A DNA stretch of 64,000 nucleotides from Hyphococcus sp. (GTDB lineage Bacteria > Pseudomonadota > Alphaproteobacteria > Caulobacterales > Parvularculaceae), in NCBI GenBank assembly GCA_021776335.1, contig JAJFGB010000004.1, positions 248,001 to 312,000 of the forward strand, given 5' to 3'. Under the pieces are notes generated by a model, which did no database searches, was not told the origin of the DNA, and was given only the letters and a program-made list of their open reading frames with translations. The translations under genes and the position numbers were made by a program. Shown here piece after piece: positions 1 through 9,616 of the stretch (its first letter is position 1; each line of letters opens with the position of its first letter).

Positions 1-1238
1 AACTCAGGGTGTTGTTGTATTACGGGATCGATATTCGAGGTTGTAAAGTCATAAACATAATATTCCCCGGGAATGTCGGGGGCGTTGACATATATAACTG
101 CCTTAGTGCCGGTCTGAGTAAACCCCAGTAGACTTACATTTGCTTCATCGTCAAAAAAAAGATTTATCGCATCATAATGCGCCTGTGTTTTCTTGTCGGC
201 AAAATGATATTGTAACCGATCAGCATAGTACCACGCGCCGGTATATTCGCCTGTTGCGATATCTCGTGACACGCCGGCGACATCGTATTTTTCATGTTCG
301 AATACGGTTTCCACATATTCCTGCTTTTGAAGATCATAAATTTTGATAGAGCGCCGGGCATCATCATCTTCGTCAGAAATTACATATACTTGGTGGGGAT
401 TGTTCGTTAGCGCAGCAGGGAAGAACTGAAAATCGTCTTCGTCGTCATTTTCTTTTAGCTTGAATGTCTTCACTTTTTCCCAGTTTTGTGATTCATCAGA
501 CCACGCAAAAACAGATACCTTCGTGCTGTGCAAGTTTGCATCATAACGCAATACGGGTTTTCCATTGTTGTCAGTGTACCAAAAAAAGGTGCCATGATTG
601 CCTATGGCTATTCGTTCAACGTCGCCCGTACGGATGTTGGCTTTCCATAGATCAAGGTCGCCCTTCTTCACTGCGGAAACAATGACATGATCGGGATCAT
701 CGCGCAGCATATTGCCAATTTGCGTGATGTTGAGGTTGGATTTTTTAATGCCGAGTGCGTTTTCGAAAAGAGTTATGTATTCGCCTTGCTCGCGCGGAAA
801 GGACATTATTCTTGTGCCGCCATTGCGCCACCGTGATCGACGAGTATTTATTGTTGCGCGCCTGGATATGCCGGCTAGAAGCCGGTCATCAGTCGCCCAT
901 TGAAACCACTGAACAAAATAGTCTTCCGGTAGCGGTCTGATGGAAATAGCTGATTTGATTTCGAGATCAAAAATTACAATTTGATATGATGTGCGGTGCC
1001 TGGTTTCGTTTGCAGAGCAACCTTCTGCGCTGATATCCACTGCCCCAGTTGAGTCGATGCAGCGCTTGGCCGTTGTCGCATAGGCGAGCGAAAAATAGCG
1101 CCCGCTTGGCGACAGTGCGAATTGTGAATGTGTTGGCGGCTTGAACAAGTCATATGCCGATGGGGGGGCGTCTTCCGCATATGTGTTGGTAAGCCCCAGC
1201 AAGAAAAGGCTGCAAAGAACAAATATACGATAAAACAT
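1..1238 (-). CDS. S9-family peptidase, N-terminal part (cut by window edge)
   Basis: The minus-strand frame stays open from an ATG at 1238 to the left edge, about 412 codons. It begins with a signal peptide (MFYRIFVLCSLFLLGL, then processing near AYA-ED) and continues as the beta-propeller half of a prolyl-oligopeptidase-type serine peptidase. It aligns almost colinearly with the complete neighbour at 1427-3475, sharing blocks such as PREQGEY, LRDDPDHV, RYDANL, YDVA/YDVS and VNAPDIPGEYYVY. The catalytic alpha/beta-hydrolase half lies outside the window, so activity cannot be judged. S9 enzymes of this type cleave short peptides in the periplasm or outside the cell; that is family knowledge. 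The arrangement is a head-to-tail duplication. Confidence 0.85.
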   Translation of the reverse strand, partial: MFYRIFVLCSLFLLGLTNTYAEDAPPSAYDLFKPPTHSQFALSPSGRYFSLAYATTAKRCIDSTGAVDISAEGCSANETRHRTSYQIVIFDLEIKSAISIRPLPEDYFVQWFQWATDDRLLAGISRRATINTRRSRWRNGGTRIMSFPREQGEYITLFENALGIKKSNLNITQIGNMLRDDPDHVIVSAVKKGDLDLWKANIRTGDVERIAIGNHGTFFWYTDNNGKPVLRYDANLHSTKVSVFAWSDESQNWEKVKTFKLKENDDEDDFQFFPAALTNNPHQVYVISDEDDDARRSIKIYDLQKQEYVETVFEHEKYDVAGVSRDIATGEYTGAWYYADRLQYHFADKKTQAHYDAINLFFDDEANVSLLGFTQTGTKAVIYVNAPDIPGEYYVYDFTTSNIDPVIQQHPE

Positions 1239-1426
1239 AACACGATCCCCAAATCGCCAATATGAGCTATGTTTTTAGCATAACTTGCCTTTTATCTAAA
1301 GCAAACTAGACGTTCCGGGATGTGTTCAAGGCTATGATCCATCGGGCGTTGCGGCGTTTAACAGCGCAATCCATATCAGGTGAATGTCCGAAAAAGGACC
1401 CGCAAAACCGGGCAATCGTGAAAGCA

Positions 1427-3475
1427 TCAATCCTGCAAATGCTTTTGGAGAAAACCCTCCAAAAGATTCAAATAGAAAATTTCATTTTCCAGCGACCACC
1501 CTCCGTGCCCCTCATATTTCAGTTCGACATACTCAACGTCGGCGCCTGATTTTTCCAGTGCCCGTTTCATTCTTCTAGATTGTTCAACGCCGACGATGCC
1601 ATCATCTTCGCCATGGACTAACAGCACCGGGCGTTGAAATTGATTGGCCAGATTAACAGGCGAACGACTGGCTAGCTTTTCTCGGTCTGTTTTCGGGTCG
1701 CCAACAGACTTTAGCCAATATTCGTAGGTTTCTGAATCGGCGCCGTAGTCACGCCTGATCGTGCTCAGCTTGCTTACCAGGTCTGAACGGCCGGCCCCGC
1801 TCACAATGCATTTGTACAATTCTGGTGTTGTGGCGCCGCCATATAGGGCCGCGTAGCCGCCATAGCTGTACCCGACGATACAGGTTTGATCCGGTGTCGC
1901 CACATCATTGTCATGGAGGAATCGAACAGCGTCTGTAATGTCATTTTGCATGACGCCGCCCCATTCGCCATACCCCGCCTCAGCAAAGGCGCGCCCATAA
2001 CCTGATGACCCGCGAAAATTAATTTGCAGAATGCGATATCCGCGAGCCGCAAAAAACTGAACCTGCGGATCGTAAACGAAATAATCTCTCCGCTCAGGCC
2101 CGCCATGGGGCATGACGAGCAAAGGCGCAGAACTGTCCTTTCCGGAAGATGGGTGCGTCAGATAAGCGGTGATGGTTTCGCCATCGCGCGTTTGAATTGT
2201 TAAAACTTCTGCTTTGCCAAATTTGGCGGGGCCCAGTTCAGGTTTGCGCTGCATGATGGGGTCAATATTGGTAGTGGTGAGGTTGTAAACATAATATTCA
2301 CCCGGAATGTCGGGCGCGTTGACGTAAATGATCGCCTTGTTGCCGGCTTTGTTAAACCCTAGAAGATTGACATTGGTTTCATTGCCAAAAAAACCATTCA
2401 GCGCATTATAATGCGCCTGTGATTTTTTATTGACGAAATGATGCTGCAACCGATCAGCATAATACCATGCCCCGGCATATTTGCCGGTGGCAACACTTAA
2501 CAAGGCGCCCGATACATCATATTTATCGTGCTCAAAAACCGTTTCCACATATTTTTGTTCTTTTATGTCGTATATTTTTATGGCACGACGGACGCCATCT
2601 TCTTCATCGGAGAGCACGTATATTTGATTAGGGTTATCTGTTGGCGCAACCGGAAAAAACTCGAAATCATCTTCTTCATCTTTGTCTCTCAAGTTGAATG
2701 TTTTGATTTTTTCCCAGCTTTCCGTCTCATCTGACCAGGCGAAAACTGTTATTTTTGTGCCGCGTAAATTGGCATCGTACCGCAAAATAGGTTTCCCCAG
2801 GTTATTGGTATACCAATAAAAGGTGCCCCTAACGCCGGTGGCGACCCTTTCTTGTTCGCCGGTGTTTACATTGACTTTCCACAAATCAAGATCATCGCCC
2901 TTATTAGCGGGAATGAGTACATGATCAGGATCGTCACGCAGCGTATTGGTTATTGATGAAATCCGGAAGTTTGATCTGTCAATGCTGCGCGAGCCTTCGA
3001 AAAGTGTAACATATTCGCCTTGCTCGCGCGGCATCGAAATGATCCGCGAGCCGCCGAAGGTAACTTTCGTTCCCCGTGCGTTGGATGTCGTGCGTCTCGC
3101 TATGGCGGCGAGAAGTCGGTCATCATTTGCCCATTCAAACCACTGAACATAAAAATCTTCGGGTAACGGCAATATCGAAATAGTTGCCCCAATTTCAAGA
3201 TCATAAATTACGATTTGATATGCGGCGCGGTATTTGGTTCGAGATTCTGAACAGCGTTTCGCGTGTTTGCTCACTTGGCCGGTAGAATCGACACAGCGTG
3301 TGTTCGTCACCGCGTGAACCATTGAAAAGTAACGGCCGCTTGGCGAAAGCTCGACTTCCGAATGCGTCGATATTTTCATTAAATCGAATGCTGAGGGCGG
3401 CGCGCCATCGGCAGTCGCGTGAGAAATGCCCAGCAACAGGAAAAAGCCGCAAAGAACCAGCGTGCGAAAATACAT
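1427..3475 (-). CDS. Secreted S9-family peptidase (prolyl oligopeptidase type)
   Basis: 682 aa when started at ATG 3475, which has a GGGGGC Shine-Dalgarno-like stretch just upstream and opens directly into a signal peptide (MYFRTLVLCGFFLLLG). A GTG at 3502 would add nine residues ahead of the signal and is less likely. Residues about 30-400 form a WD/beta-propeller-like region; the C-terminal third is an alpha/beta-hydrolase. The nucleophile lies in GYSYGGY (Ser ~537), the acid in HGEDDG (~624) and the base in YEGHGG (His ~657), so the triad is intact. It probably hydrolyses peptides in the periplasm. The gene follows its paralogue at 1-1238 with no other gene between. Exact substrate preference cannot be read from sequence. 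Confidence 0.92.
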   Translation of the reverse strand: MYFRTLVLCGFFLLLGISHATADGAPPSAFDLMKISTHSEVELSPSGRYFSMVHAVTNTRCVDSTGQVSKHAKRCSESRTKYRAAYQIVIYDLEIGATISILPLPEDFYVQWFEWANDDRLLAAIARRTTSNARGTKVTFGGSRIISMPREQGEYVTLFEGSRSIDRSNFRISSITNTLRDDPDHVLIPANKGDDLDLWKVNVNTGEQERVATGVRGTFYWYTNNLGKPILRYDANLRGTKITVFAWSDETESWEKIKTFNLRDKDEEDDFEFFPVAPTDNPNQIYVLSDEEDGVRRAIKIYDIKEQKYVETVFEHDKYDVSGALLSVATGKYAGAWYYADRLQHHFVNKKSQAHYNALNGFFGNETNVNLLGFNKAGNKAIIYVNAPDIPGEYYVYNLTTTNIDPIMQRKPELGPAKFGKAEVLTIQTRDGETITAYLTHPSSGKDSSAPLLVMPHGGPERRDYFVYDPQVQFFAARGYRILQINFRGSSGYGRAFAEAGYGEWGGVMQNDITDAVRFLHDNDVATPDQTCIVGYSYGGYAALYGGATTPELYKCIVSGAGRSDLVSKLSTIRRDYGADSETYEYWLKSVGDPKTDREKLASRSPVNLANQFQRPVLLVHGEDDGIVGVEQSRRMKRALEKSGADVEYVELKYEGHGGWSLENEIFYLNLLEGFLQKHLQD

Positions 3476-3573
3476 TATAAAAGCCCCCGAAAACCAATCC
3501 ACAACAGATTTATTTGCAGGCTAATCTATATTTTTGTTGGTGCAAAGTTCAGAGGCAGGAATCTATGCCTGAT

Positions 3574-4533
3574 CTAGGCGCTGCGTGGTGCGGCAGCCCG
3601 TTTAAGGCGATCATTGATCGCTTCGCCGAGGCCTGCATGAGGGACCGGCGCGGCGGCGATCCCTCTCAAATTGTGTTCTGCGCATAAATCATCAAGGCGG
3701 CGTAAATGGGCAAATAGATTGGCTGCAGATTCGCGCAAGTCTCCCGACGGGCTAAGATTAAGTGCGTAGGGAGATGTTGTTTCGGTCTCGCCAAAACCCA
3801 AAAAAGCTTCACCGTCACGCGGCGCTGATGTGTTAAGCCTCAACGGCGCCTGCGGTGCATAGTGGCTCGCAAGCATGCCGGGCGCCTGCGGTGTTTGGCT
3901 AATCGGCGCCTCGGCTAATGATCGTCCAAGAAACTGTTCAATCGCATCACGTGTAATCCCGCCGACGCGCAGCATCGTGACGTCGTTGTCGTTGATTGCC
4001 ACAATCGTTGATTCAATGCCGATAATGCATGCACCGCCGTCAAGAATCATGTCGACCTTGTCGCGCAGAGATTTACGGACGTGATCGGGGGTTGTCGGGC
4101 TGATTGCCCCCGAACGGTTGGCGCTGGGCGCCGCAAGGGGGTGATCAACGGCTCTGATCAACGCTTGCGCAGCCGCGTGAGCCGGCGCTCGAACAGCGAC
4201 GGTGTCGAGCCCGGCGCTGACCAGCAATGAGGTGTTGCTGTCCGCGCGTCGCGGTAAAACCATCGTCAAAGGCCCTGGCCAGAATTCACCGGCGAGTTTT
4301 GCCGCAAGTGGCGAAAATTTCACGTAACGCTTCGCCATCGCTGCGTCAGCGACATGGATGATCAGCGGATTGAATTGCGGACGACCCTTGGCCTCGAATA
4401 TACGGGCGACGGCCTTATCATTCGTCGCATCGGCTGCAAGGCCGTAAACCGTCTCTGTTGGTACGGCGACGAGCCCGCCGTCGCGGATCAAATCGGCCGC
4501 CTGTTCTATCTGTGCGGGGGCTGCTTTTGTCAT
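3574..4533 (-). CDS. tsaC: L-threonylcarbamoyladenylate synthase (Sua5/YrdC/YwlC family)
   Basis: 319 aa. This cytoplasmic enzyme makes threonylcarbamoyl-AMP from threonine, bicarbonate and ATP, the first step of the t6A37 modification of tRNAs reading ANN codons. The N-terminal ~200 residues carry the YrdC fold, with VPTETVYGLAAD near the start, KGRPQFNPLIIHV and the SANRSG motif. About 110 further residues form the Sua5-type C-terminal domain, including a PGMLASHYAP linker, so it is the long Sua5 form rather than short TsaC. It is divergent from the acyl-CoA dehydrogenase at 4638, with about 100 bp between. The start gives the expected N-terminus. Confidence 0.93.
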   Translation of the reverse strand: MTKAAPAQIEQAADLIRDGGLVAVPTETVYGLAADATNDKAVARIFEAKGRPQFNPLIIHVADAAMAKRYVKFSPLAAKLAGEFWPGPLTMVLPRRADSNTSLLVSAGLDTVAVRAPAHAAAQALIRAVDHPLAAPSANRSGAISPTTPDHVRKSLRDKVDMILDGGACIIGIESTIVAINDNDVTMLRVGGITRDAIEQFLGRSLAEAPISQTPQAPGMLASHYAPQAPLRLNTSAPRDGEAFLGFGETETTSPYALNLSPSGDLRESAANLFAHLRRLDDLCAEHNLRGIAAAPVPHAGLGEAINDRLKRAAAPRSA

Positions 4534-4637
4534 GAGCCCTGACTTAAAGATCGGGCGCCAGCAAAGCTAGCCGGAAGCGATGCGCCGAGGCATAAAGAAG
4601 TGCGATTCAACTGGCGCCCTACCATGGAGACCTGCTC

Positions 4638-6437
4638 ATGACTTTCTCAACGCCTGTCCGCGACATTCGGTTTGCCCTTGATCATATGGCGGGCTTTGGC
4701 GCGCTCGAGCGCAGCGGGGCATTCCCCGAGCTTTCCGGCGACCTTGTTTCTGCAATCCTCGAGGAAATGGGCAAATATTGCGACCAGGTTCTGGCGCCGC
4801 TTAACAGCGCGAGCGACGCTGACGGTGCAAGGCTCGAAAATGGACTGGTGCGCACGACACCAGGCTTCAAGGAAGCTTATCGACAATATGTTGACGCTGG
4901 GTGGAACGCGCTCGCCTTTCCTGAAGACATCGGTGGACAGGGCCTGCCATCGACCCTCGCGGTGGCGCTGGTCGACGCACTCAACGCCGCCTGTATGTCA
5001 TTTGCTATCGGGACAACGCTGACTACCGGCGCTGTGAAAGCGGTAAAGGCAGTGGGCACTGAACACCAAAAAAGCCTTTACCTTGAAAAGATGGTTTCCG
5101 GGGACTGGACGGGTACGATGAACCTCACTGAACCGCAGGCGGGTTCAGATCTTTCAGCTATTAGAACCAAAGCCGAGCCAGCGGGAGATGGTCGTTATAA
5201 AATTAAAGGTCAGAAGATCTTCATTACCTATGGCGATCATGATCTGACGGACAATATTGTTCACCTTGTGCTTGCACGCCTGCCGGACGCTCCGGAGGGA
5301 ACGGCGGGCATTTCCATGTTCCTCGTGCCAAAGATTCATGTGAATGACGACGGATCGCTCGGCGCCCGCAATGATGTTCAATGTGTTGGCCTTGAAGAAA
5401 AGATGGGCCTTCACGGCAGCCCGACCGCAGTCATGGCTTTTGGAGAAAACGGCGAATGTTACGGCACGCTTCTTGGCGAAGAAAACAAGGGGCTCAAGAA
5501 TATGTTCATTATGATGAACGCCGCGCGCCTTGATGTTGGTATGCAAGGGGTTGGGGTTGCGGAGCGCGCCTTTCAACGCGCGCTCGCTTACGTGCAAGAC
5601 CGCAAGCAAGGCCGCATGCCCGGCGTCAAAAGCGGCGACATGGTCGCGATCTATGAACACGCCGATGTGCGCCGCATGCTGTATTCGATGAAAGCCTTGG
5701 TCGAGGCCTCGCGCGGCATCTGCTACGCCAACGCTGTGGCTTACGATTTGGCGCGCCATTCAACGGATGAAAAACAGCGTAAAGAAGCAAAGGCGCTCGA
5801 AGAACTTTTGACGCCTTTGTCAAAAGCCTGGTCGACGGACCGCGCCAATGATGTGACCTCGCTTGGCGTGCAGATTCATGGCGGCATGGGCTATATCGAA
5901 GAAACGGGCGCCGCCCAGCATATGCGCGATGCGCGCATCGCAGCGATCTATGAGGGAACCAACGGCATTCAGGCAATGGACCTGGTGGGCCGCAAATTAC
6001 AAGGCGATGGCGGCGCAGCAGCGAAGGCGTTTATTGTCAATGTGAAAGAAGAGGCGATCATTTTGAGCGCCGGCAAACGCCCGGATCTGCATCACATTGG
6101 CGAGCGGTTATTGGCGGCGGCAACAGCGCTTGAAGTCTCAACCGATTGGCTGCTCAATGCTGCAAAAAACAACCAGGAAGATGTTCTGGCTGGCGCCACG
6201 CCTTATCTGAAACAATTCGGCAATGTCGCCGGCGGGTATTACCTCGCGCGTGGGGCGATGGCGTCAGCGCTGGCTGTCAACGAAAAAGGCGCAGACTCCG
6301 CCTGGCACGAATCAAAGCTGGCGATCGTGAAATTCTACGCTGACAATTACCTGACAGAAGCGGTGGGTCTGACCGCCTCTGTCACGGCCGGCGCCGAGAC
6401 TCTGGCACGGCTGGACCCGGAACTGTTAAGTGCGTAA
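4638..6437 (+). CDS. Acyl-CoA dehydrogenase (long, DmdC/FadE-like form)
   Basis: 599 aa, longer than the usual ~380 aa of acyl-CoA dehydrogenases because it has an extra N-terminal segment (about 1-80) and a C-terminal extension (about 470-599). FAD-binding core motifs are visible: LTEPQAGSDL, KIFITYGDHD, and ARLDVGMQGVG. The catalytic glutamate is expected in AIYEGTNGIQAMDL. It should oxidise a CoA thioester to the enoyl-CoA in the cytoplasm and pass electrons to ETF. The architecture matches the group containing methylmercaptopropionyl-CoA dehydrogenase (DmdC) and many fatty acyl-CoA dehydrogenases; substrate cannot be told apart here. GGAG lies about nine bases before the ATG. Confidence 0.93.
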   Translation: MTFSTPVRDIRFALDHMAGFGALERSGAFPELSGDLVSAILEEMGKYCDQVLAPLNSASDADGARLENGLVRTTPGFKEAYRQYVDAGWNALAFPEDIGGQGLPSTLAVALVDALNAACMSFAIGTTLTTGAVKAVKAVGTEHQKSLYLEKMVSGDWTGTMNLTEPQAGSDLSAIRTKAEPAGDGRYKIKGQKIFITYGDHDLTDNIVHLVLARLPDAPEGTAGISMFLVPKIHVNDDGSLGARNDVQCVGLEEKMGLHGSPTAVMAFGENGECYGTLLGEENKGLKNMFIMMNAARLDVGMQGVGVAERAFQRALAYVQDRKQGRMPGVKSGDMVAIYEHADVRRMLYSMKALVEASRGICYANAVAYDLARHSTDEKQRKEAKALEELLTPLSKAWSTDRANDVTSLGVQIHGGMGYIEETGAAQHMRDARIAAIYEGTNGIQAMDLVGRKLQGDGGAAAKAFIVNVKEEAIILSAGKRPDLHHIGERLLAAATALEVSTDWLLNAAKNNQEDVLAGATPYLKQFGNVAGGYYLARGAMASALAVNEKGADSAWHESKLAIVKFYADNYLTEAVGLTASVTAGAETLARLDPELLSA

Positions 6438-6500
6438 GCGTTAAGTCTTCATTCGGGTAAAACCGCAGATCAATCGGACATTTCAATCAGGATCAATATT

Positions 6501-7694
6501 ATGAAAACGCTCATTGTCGTTTCAGCCTTTGCCTTGGCGCCTTCTTTGGTTTTTGCGCAGCCCTCTGAGCGCGCTGTCGATCTCGCGCAGCAATTCATCA
6601 TTGTCGATGGTCATATTGATGCGCCAACGACGATTGCCAATGACGGCGCCGATATGGTCACTGGCAAAAATACGGTTGACATTGACTATGCACGCGCCAA
6701 AGCGGGTGGGCTCGATGCGCCGTTTATGTCGATCTATGTGGCCGCGGACTATGAGGGCAAGGGCGGGGCCAAAGCACGCGCTGATATTTTGATTGGATTG
6801 ATGGAGGGTGTCGCTGCACAATATCCGGACAAATTCGAAATTGCCCTTTCTCCAAAAGATGTGCGCCGGATCGCAAGCGAAGGTAAAATCGCCATGCCTT
6901 TGGGCATGGAAAACGGCTCGCCGATCGAAGGTGATCTTGATAATCTGAAGCATTTTTATGATCGCGGCGTGCGCTACATCACATTGGCGCATTCAAAATC
7001 AAACCATATTTCTGACTCATCTTACGACGATAATGAACGCTGGGACGGCCTCTCGCCCTTCGGATTTGAAGTGGTGCGCGTCATGAATAATCTCGGCGTG
7101 ATGGTTGACATCAGCCATGTAACCGATGCGGCAATTGAGGATGTCTTGAACATCGCGCGTGCGCCGGTGATCGCATCCCATTCGTCGCTGCGCCATTTCA
7201 CACCCGGCTTTCACCGTAATCTTCCCGATGAGCTCATCACCAAGATTGGTGAAAATGGCGGCGTCGTGATGATCAATTTTGGATCGTCTTTTTTAACCGG
7301 TGAGGCCAATAAATATTCCGAGCCACGCGACGCTGCTCGTAAAGCGCAGGAAGCAGCGACCGGAAAAATCATGACGTCGGCAGAGCGCAGTGCCTTCAAT
7401 TCAGAATGGCGCGAGACGCACCCCTACCCCTATGCCGGGCTCAACGATGTCCTCGACCATATCGACCGGACGGTTGAACTTGCCGGGATCGATCATGTGG
7501 GGATTGGCTCTGATTATGATGGCGTTGGCGACTCATTGCCTGAAAGCCTGAAAGACGTGTCGACCTATCCGGTTTTGGTTCAGGGGTTGATCGATCGCGG
7601 TTATGATGATGCTGCGATTGAAAAGATCCTCGGCGGCAATGCTTTGCGGGTCTGGGAAGAGGTTGAAAAGGCGCGCAAAGGCCGGTGGTTTTAA
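6501..7694 (+). CDS. Secreted membrane-dipeptidase family protein (peptidase M19)
   Basis: 397 aa with a clear signal peptide (cleavage near FAQ-PSE). M19 renal-dipeptidase-like enzymes use two zinc ions to cleave dipeptides, including some D-amino-acid dipeptides. The metal-binding pattern is visible: VDGHIDAP near the start, the GMENG glutamate around residue 137, then VDISHV, ASHSSLR and GIGSDYDG near the end. It likely acts in the periplasm. The gene lies 63 bp after the acyl-CoA dehydrogenase in the same direction, so it may be co-transcribed, but a functional link is not obvious. Length and motif order are normal for the family. Confidence 0.92.
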   Translation: MKTLIVVSAFALAPSLVFAQPSERAVDLAQQFIIVDGHIDAPTTIANDGADMVTGKNTVDIDYARAKAGGLDAPFMSIYVAADYEGKGGAKARADILIGLMEGVAAQYPDKFEIALSPKDVRRIASEGKIAMPLGMENGSPIEGDLDNLKHFYDRGVRYITLAHSKSNHISDSSYDDNERWDGLSPFGFEVVRVMNNLGVMVDISHVTDAAIEDVLNIARAPVIASHSSLRHFTPGFHRNLPDELITKIGENGGVVMINFGSSFLTGEANKYSEPRDAARKAQEAATGKIMTSAERSAFNSEWRETHPYPYAGLNDVLDHIDRTVELAGIDHVGIGSDYDGVGDSLPESLKDVSTYPVLVQGLIDRGYDDAAIEKILGGNALRVWEEVEKARKGRWF

Positions 7695-7759
7695 ACCGCC
7701 GGAATTTGGCGCCGAATCCAGCCATCTCACTGCCATATTGATTGATCATATCCGATGAC

Positions 7760-8698
7760 ATGACAGAAATTGGCCTGCTTCAGATATTCTCGCTTGCAAT
7801 TTATCATGCGAGTTATCTTTATTTCATTGCTGCGCCGCTCGCGCTGTGGCTGATCGTCAGGCATAGCGGCGCCAGGCGATATGTTCTCGCTGTGTTTTTC
7901 TTGGCCATTACTATTCTTGCCTATGCCCGCTTCGTTGAGCCGCGCATCCTCCTGACGGCGGAGCATGATGTTGAACTGAACGGGTGCTTCGACCGAGCGG
8001 GCGCCTTTCGCGTTGCCGTTTTTTCCGACACGCATAATGGCATATTCGGCAATACGATTTCGATTGAGCGGATTACAAAGGCGGTTGAGGCGGTGCGCCC
8101 TGATTTTGTAGTCGTCCCCGGCGATTATATTTACTTCCTGCATCCGGATCGGTTTGAAAAAACATTCGCTGCCTTTGCCGACCTCAATGCGCCAATATTT
8201 GCCGTGTTGGGTAATCATGATCTGGGTTTGCCCGGGCCGGATCTAAGTGTGCCGCTGAATGAAAATCTCTCGGGGCTGGGTGTCCGGATGATCGACAACA
8301 CGGTGTTGAAACTCTCAAACAGTCGATTTTCAATTGAATTGATTGGCCTTTCCGATGAATGGGAAGGGCGCCAGGACTTGGCGCTTTTGGAGCGGCCGCC
8401 GTCTGCGCCGCGGCTTGTCGTGACCCATCACCCTGAAACGATTTTTCTTTTTCGCGACCCGATGCGCGCAGATCTTCTTGTTGGTGGCCACACCCATGGC
8501 GGTCAGATACAGCTTCCCTTTGTCACCTGTTGGATGACCAATATCTGCGGCAATCACGCTTACGGTCTTCGTGATGAAAACGGCGTTCTTGTTTTTACAA
8601 CCTCGGGCACCGGCATGGTCGGATTGCCCATGCGGTTTCGCGTGCCGCCAAGGATTGATGTGCTCAATATTGGTTACAAGGCATGTACGGCGCAGTAG
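7760..8698 (+). CDS. Membrane-anchored metallophosphoesterase
   Basis: 312 aa from ATG 7760. A TTG at 7742 would add six residues and cannot be excluded. The first ~65 residues hold two hydrophobic helices, followed by a calcineurin-like phosphoesterase domain with the full motif series: FSDTHNG, VVPGDYIY, LGNHD, VTHHPE and GGHTHGGQ. These bind a dinuclear metal centre. The catalytic domain is likely periplasmic, resembling YkuE/YaeI-type enzymes, some of which act on UDP-diacylglucosamine or other phosphoesters; the substrate here is unknown. It sits 65 bp after the dipeptidase on the same strand. Confidence 0.9.
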   Translation: MTEIGLLQIFSLAIYHASYLYFIAAPLALWLIVRHSGARRYVLAVFFLAITILAYARFVEPRILLTAEHDVELNGCFDRAGAFRVAVFSDTHNGIFGNTISIERITKAVEAVRPDFVVVPGDYIYFLHPDRFEKTFAAFADLNAPIFAVLGNHDLGLPGPDLSVPLNENLSGLGVRMIDNTVLKLSNSRFSIELIGLSDEWEGRQDLALLERPPSAPRLVVTHHPETIFLFRDPMRADLLVGGHTHGGQIQLPFVTCWMTNICGNHAYGLRDENGVLVFTTSGTGMVGLPMRFRVPPRIDVLNIGYKACTAQ

Positions 8699-8725
8699 GG
8701 TGCATGTGAACTATCGGAGAACAAT

Positions 8726-9610
8726 ATGACCACGCTTAAGGGAAAAACTCTTTTTATCACCGGCGCGTCGCGCGGCATTGGCCTGGCTATCGGCCTGCGC
8801 GCCGCAAAAGACGGCGCCAATATCGCGATTGCCGCGAAATCGGCAGAACCCCACAAACATCTACCGGGCACGATTTACACCGCGGCAAAAGAAATCGAAG
8901 CGGCGGGCGGTAAGGCGCTGCCGCTGGTTGTCGATGTGCGTGAGGAGCAGGGCGTTGCTGACGCGGTGGAAAAGACCGCACAAACATTCGGCGGCATTGA
9001 TATCTGCATCAACAATGCGTCGGCGATCTCGCTGACGGGTACAGAAGCAACGCAAATGAAGCGTTACGACCTCATGCACCAGATTAATGGTCGGGGGACA
9101 TTTTTGACATCGAAAACTTGTATCCCGCATCTGAAGAAAGCCGAAAACCCTCATGTGCTGATGCTGTCGCCGCCGCTTGATATGAGCCCGAAATGGTTTG
9201 GCGGCCATGTCGCCTATTCCATGGCGAAATTCAACATGTCGATGTGTGTTCTCGGCATGGCGGAAGAGTTCAGAAATGACGGAATTGCGTTTAACGCGCT
9301 CTGGCCGAGAACAGCAATTGCGACAGCAGCGGTGAAATTTGCGCTTGGCGGCGAGGCGATGATGCAGGCCTCACGCAGCGTCGATATTATCGCAGATGCA
9401 GCACATATGATCTTTACCAAACCATCGCGTGAATTTAGCGGTAATTTCCTGATCGATGATTCCTTCCTGCACCAGAACGGCGTCAGTGATTTTGAAAAAT
9501 ATCGCGTCGACCCATCGAAGAAATTGGCGCCGGATTTCTTCGTGCCTGACGACAGCGTCCCACCGCCGGGTGTGGCAGAAACCCTTATGCAAAATATGCT
9601 GGGCGGATAA
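8726..9610 (+). CDS. SDR-family oxidoreductase (HSDL2-like)
   Basis: 294 aa. A classical short-chain dehydrogenase with the TGASRGIG nucleotide-binding loop at about residues 12-19, an NNAS motif near 95, and a catalytic YSMAK pair near 165-169. The early segment with KSAEPHKHLPGTIYTAA resembles the hydroxysteroid dehydrogenase-like 2 (HSDL2) group, which is associated with lipid metabolism. Substrate and cofactor preference are not evident. It begins 28 bp after the phosphoesterase and is followed six bases later by the MOSC gene, suggesting a shared transcript. AGGAGAAC-like ribosome site (GGAGAACA) precedes the ATG. Confidence 0.9.
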   Translation: MTTLKGKTLFITGASRGIGLAIGLRAAKDGANIAIAAKSAEPHKHLPGTIYTAAKEIEAAGGKALPLVVDVREEQGVADAVEKTAQTFGGIDICINNASAISLTGTEATQMKRYDLMHQINGRGTFLTSKTCIPHLKKAENPHVLMLSPPLDMSPKWFGGHVAYSMAKFNMSMCVLGMAEEFRNDGIAFNALWPRTAIATAAVKFALGGEAMMQASRSVDIIADAAHMIFTKPSREFSGNFLIDDSFLHQNGVSDFEKYRVDPSKKLAPDFFVPDDSVPPPGVAETLMQNMLGG

Positions 9611-9616
9611 AGCCTT

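Noticed and set aside
5154-5759. 201-codon minus-strand frame
   Set aside because: Antisense to the acyl-CoA dehydrogenase, whose plus-strand motifs are intact.
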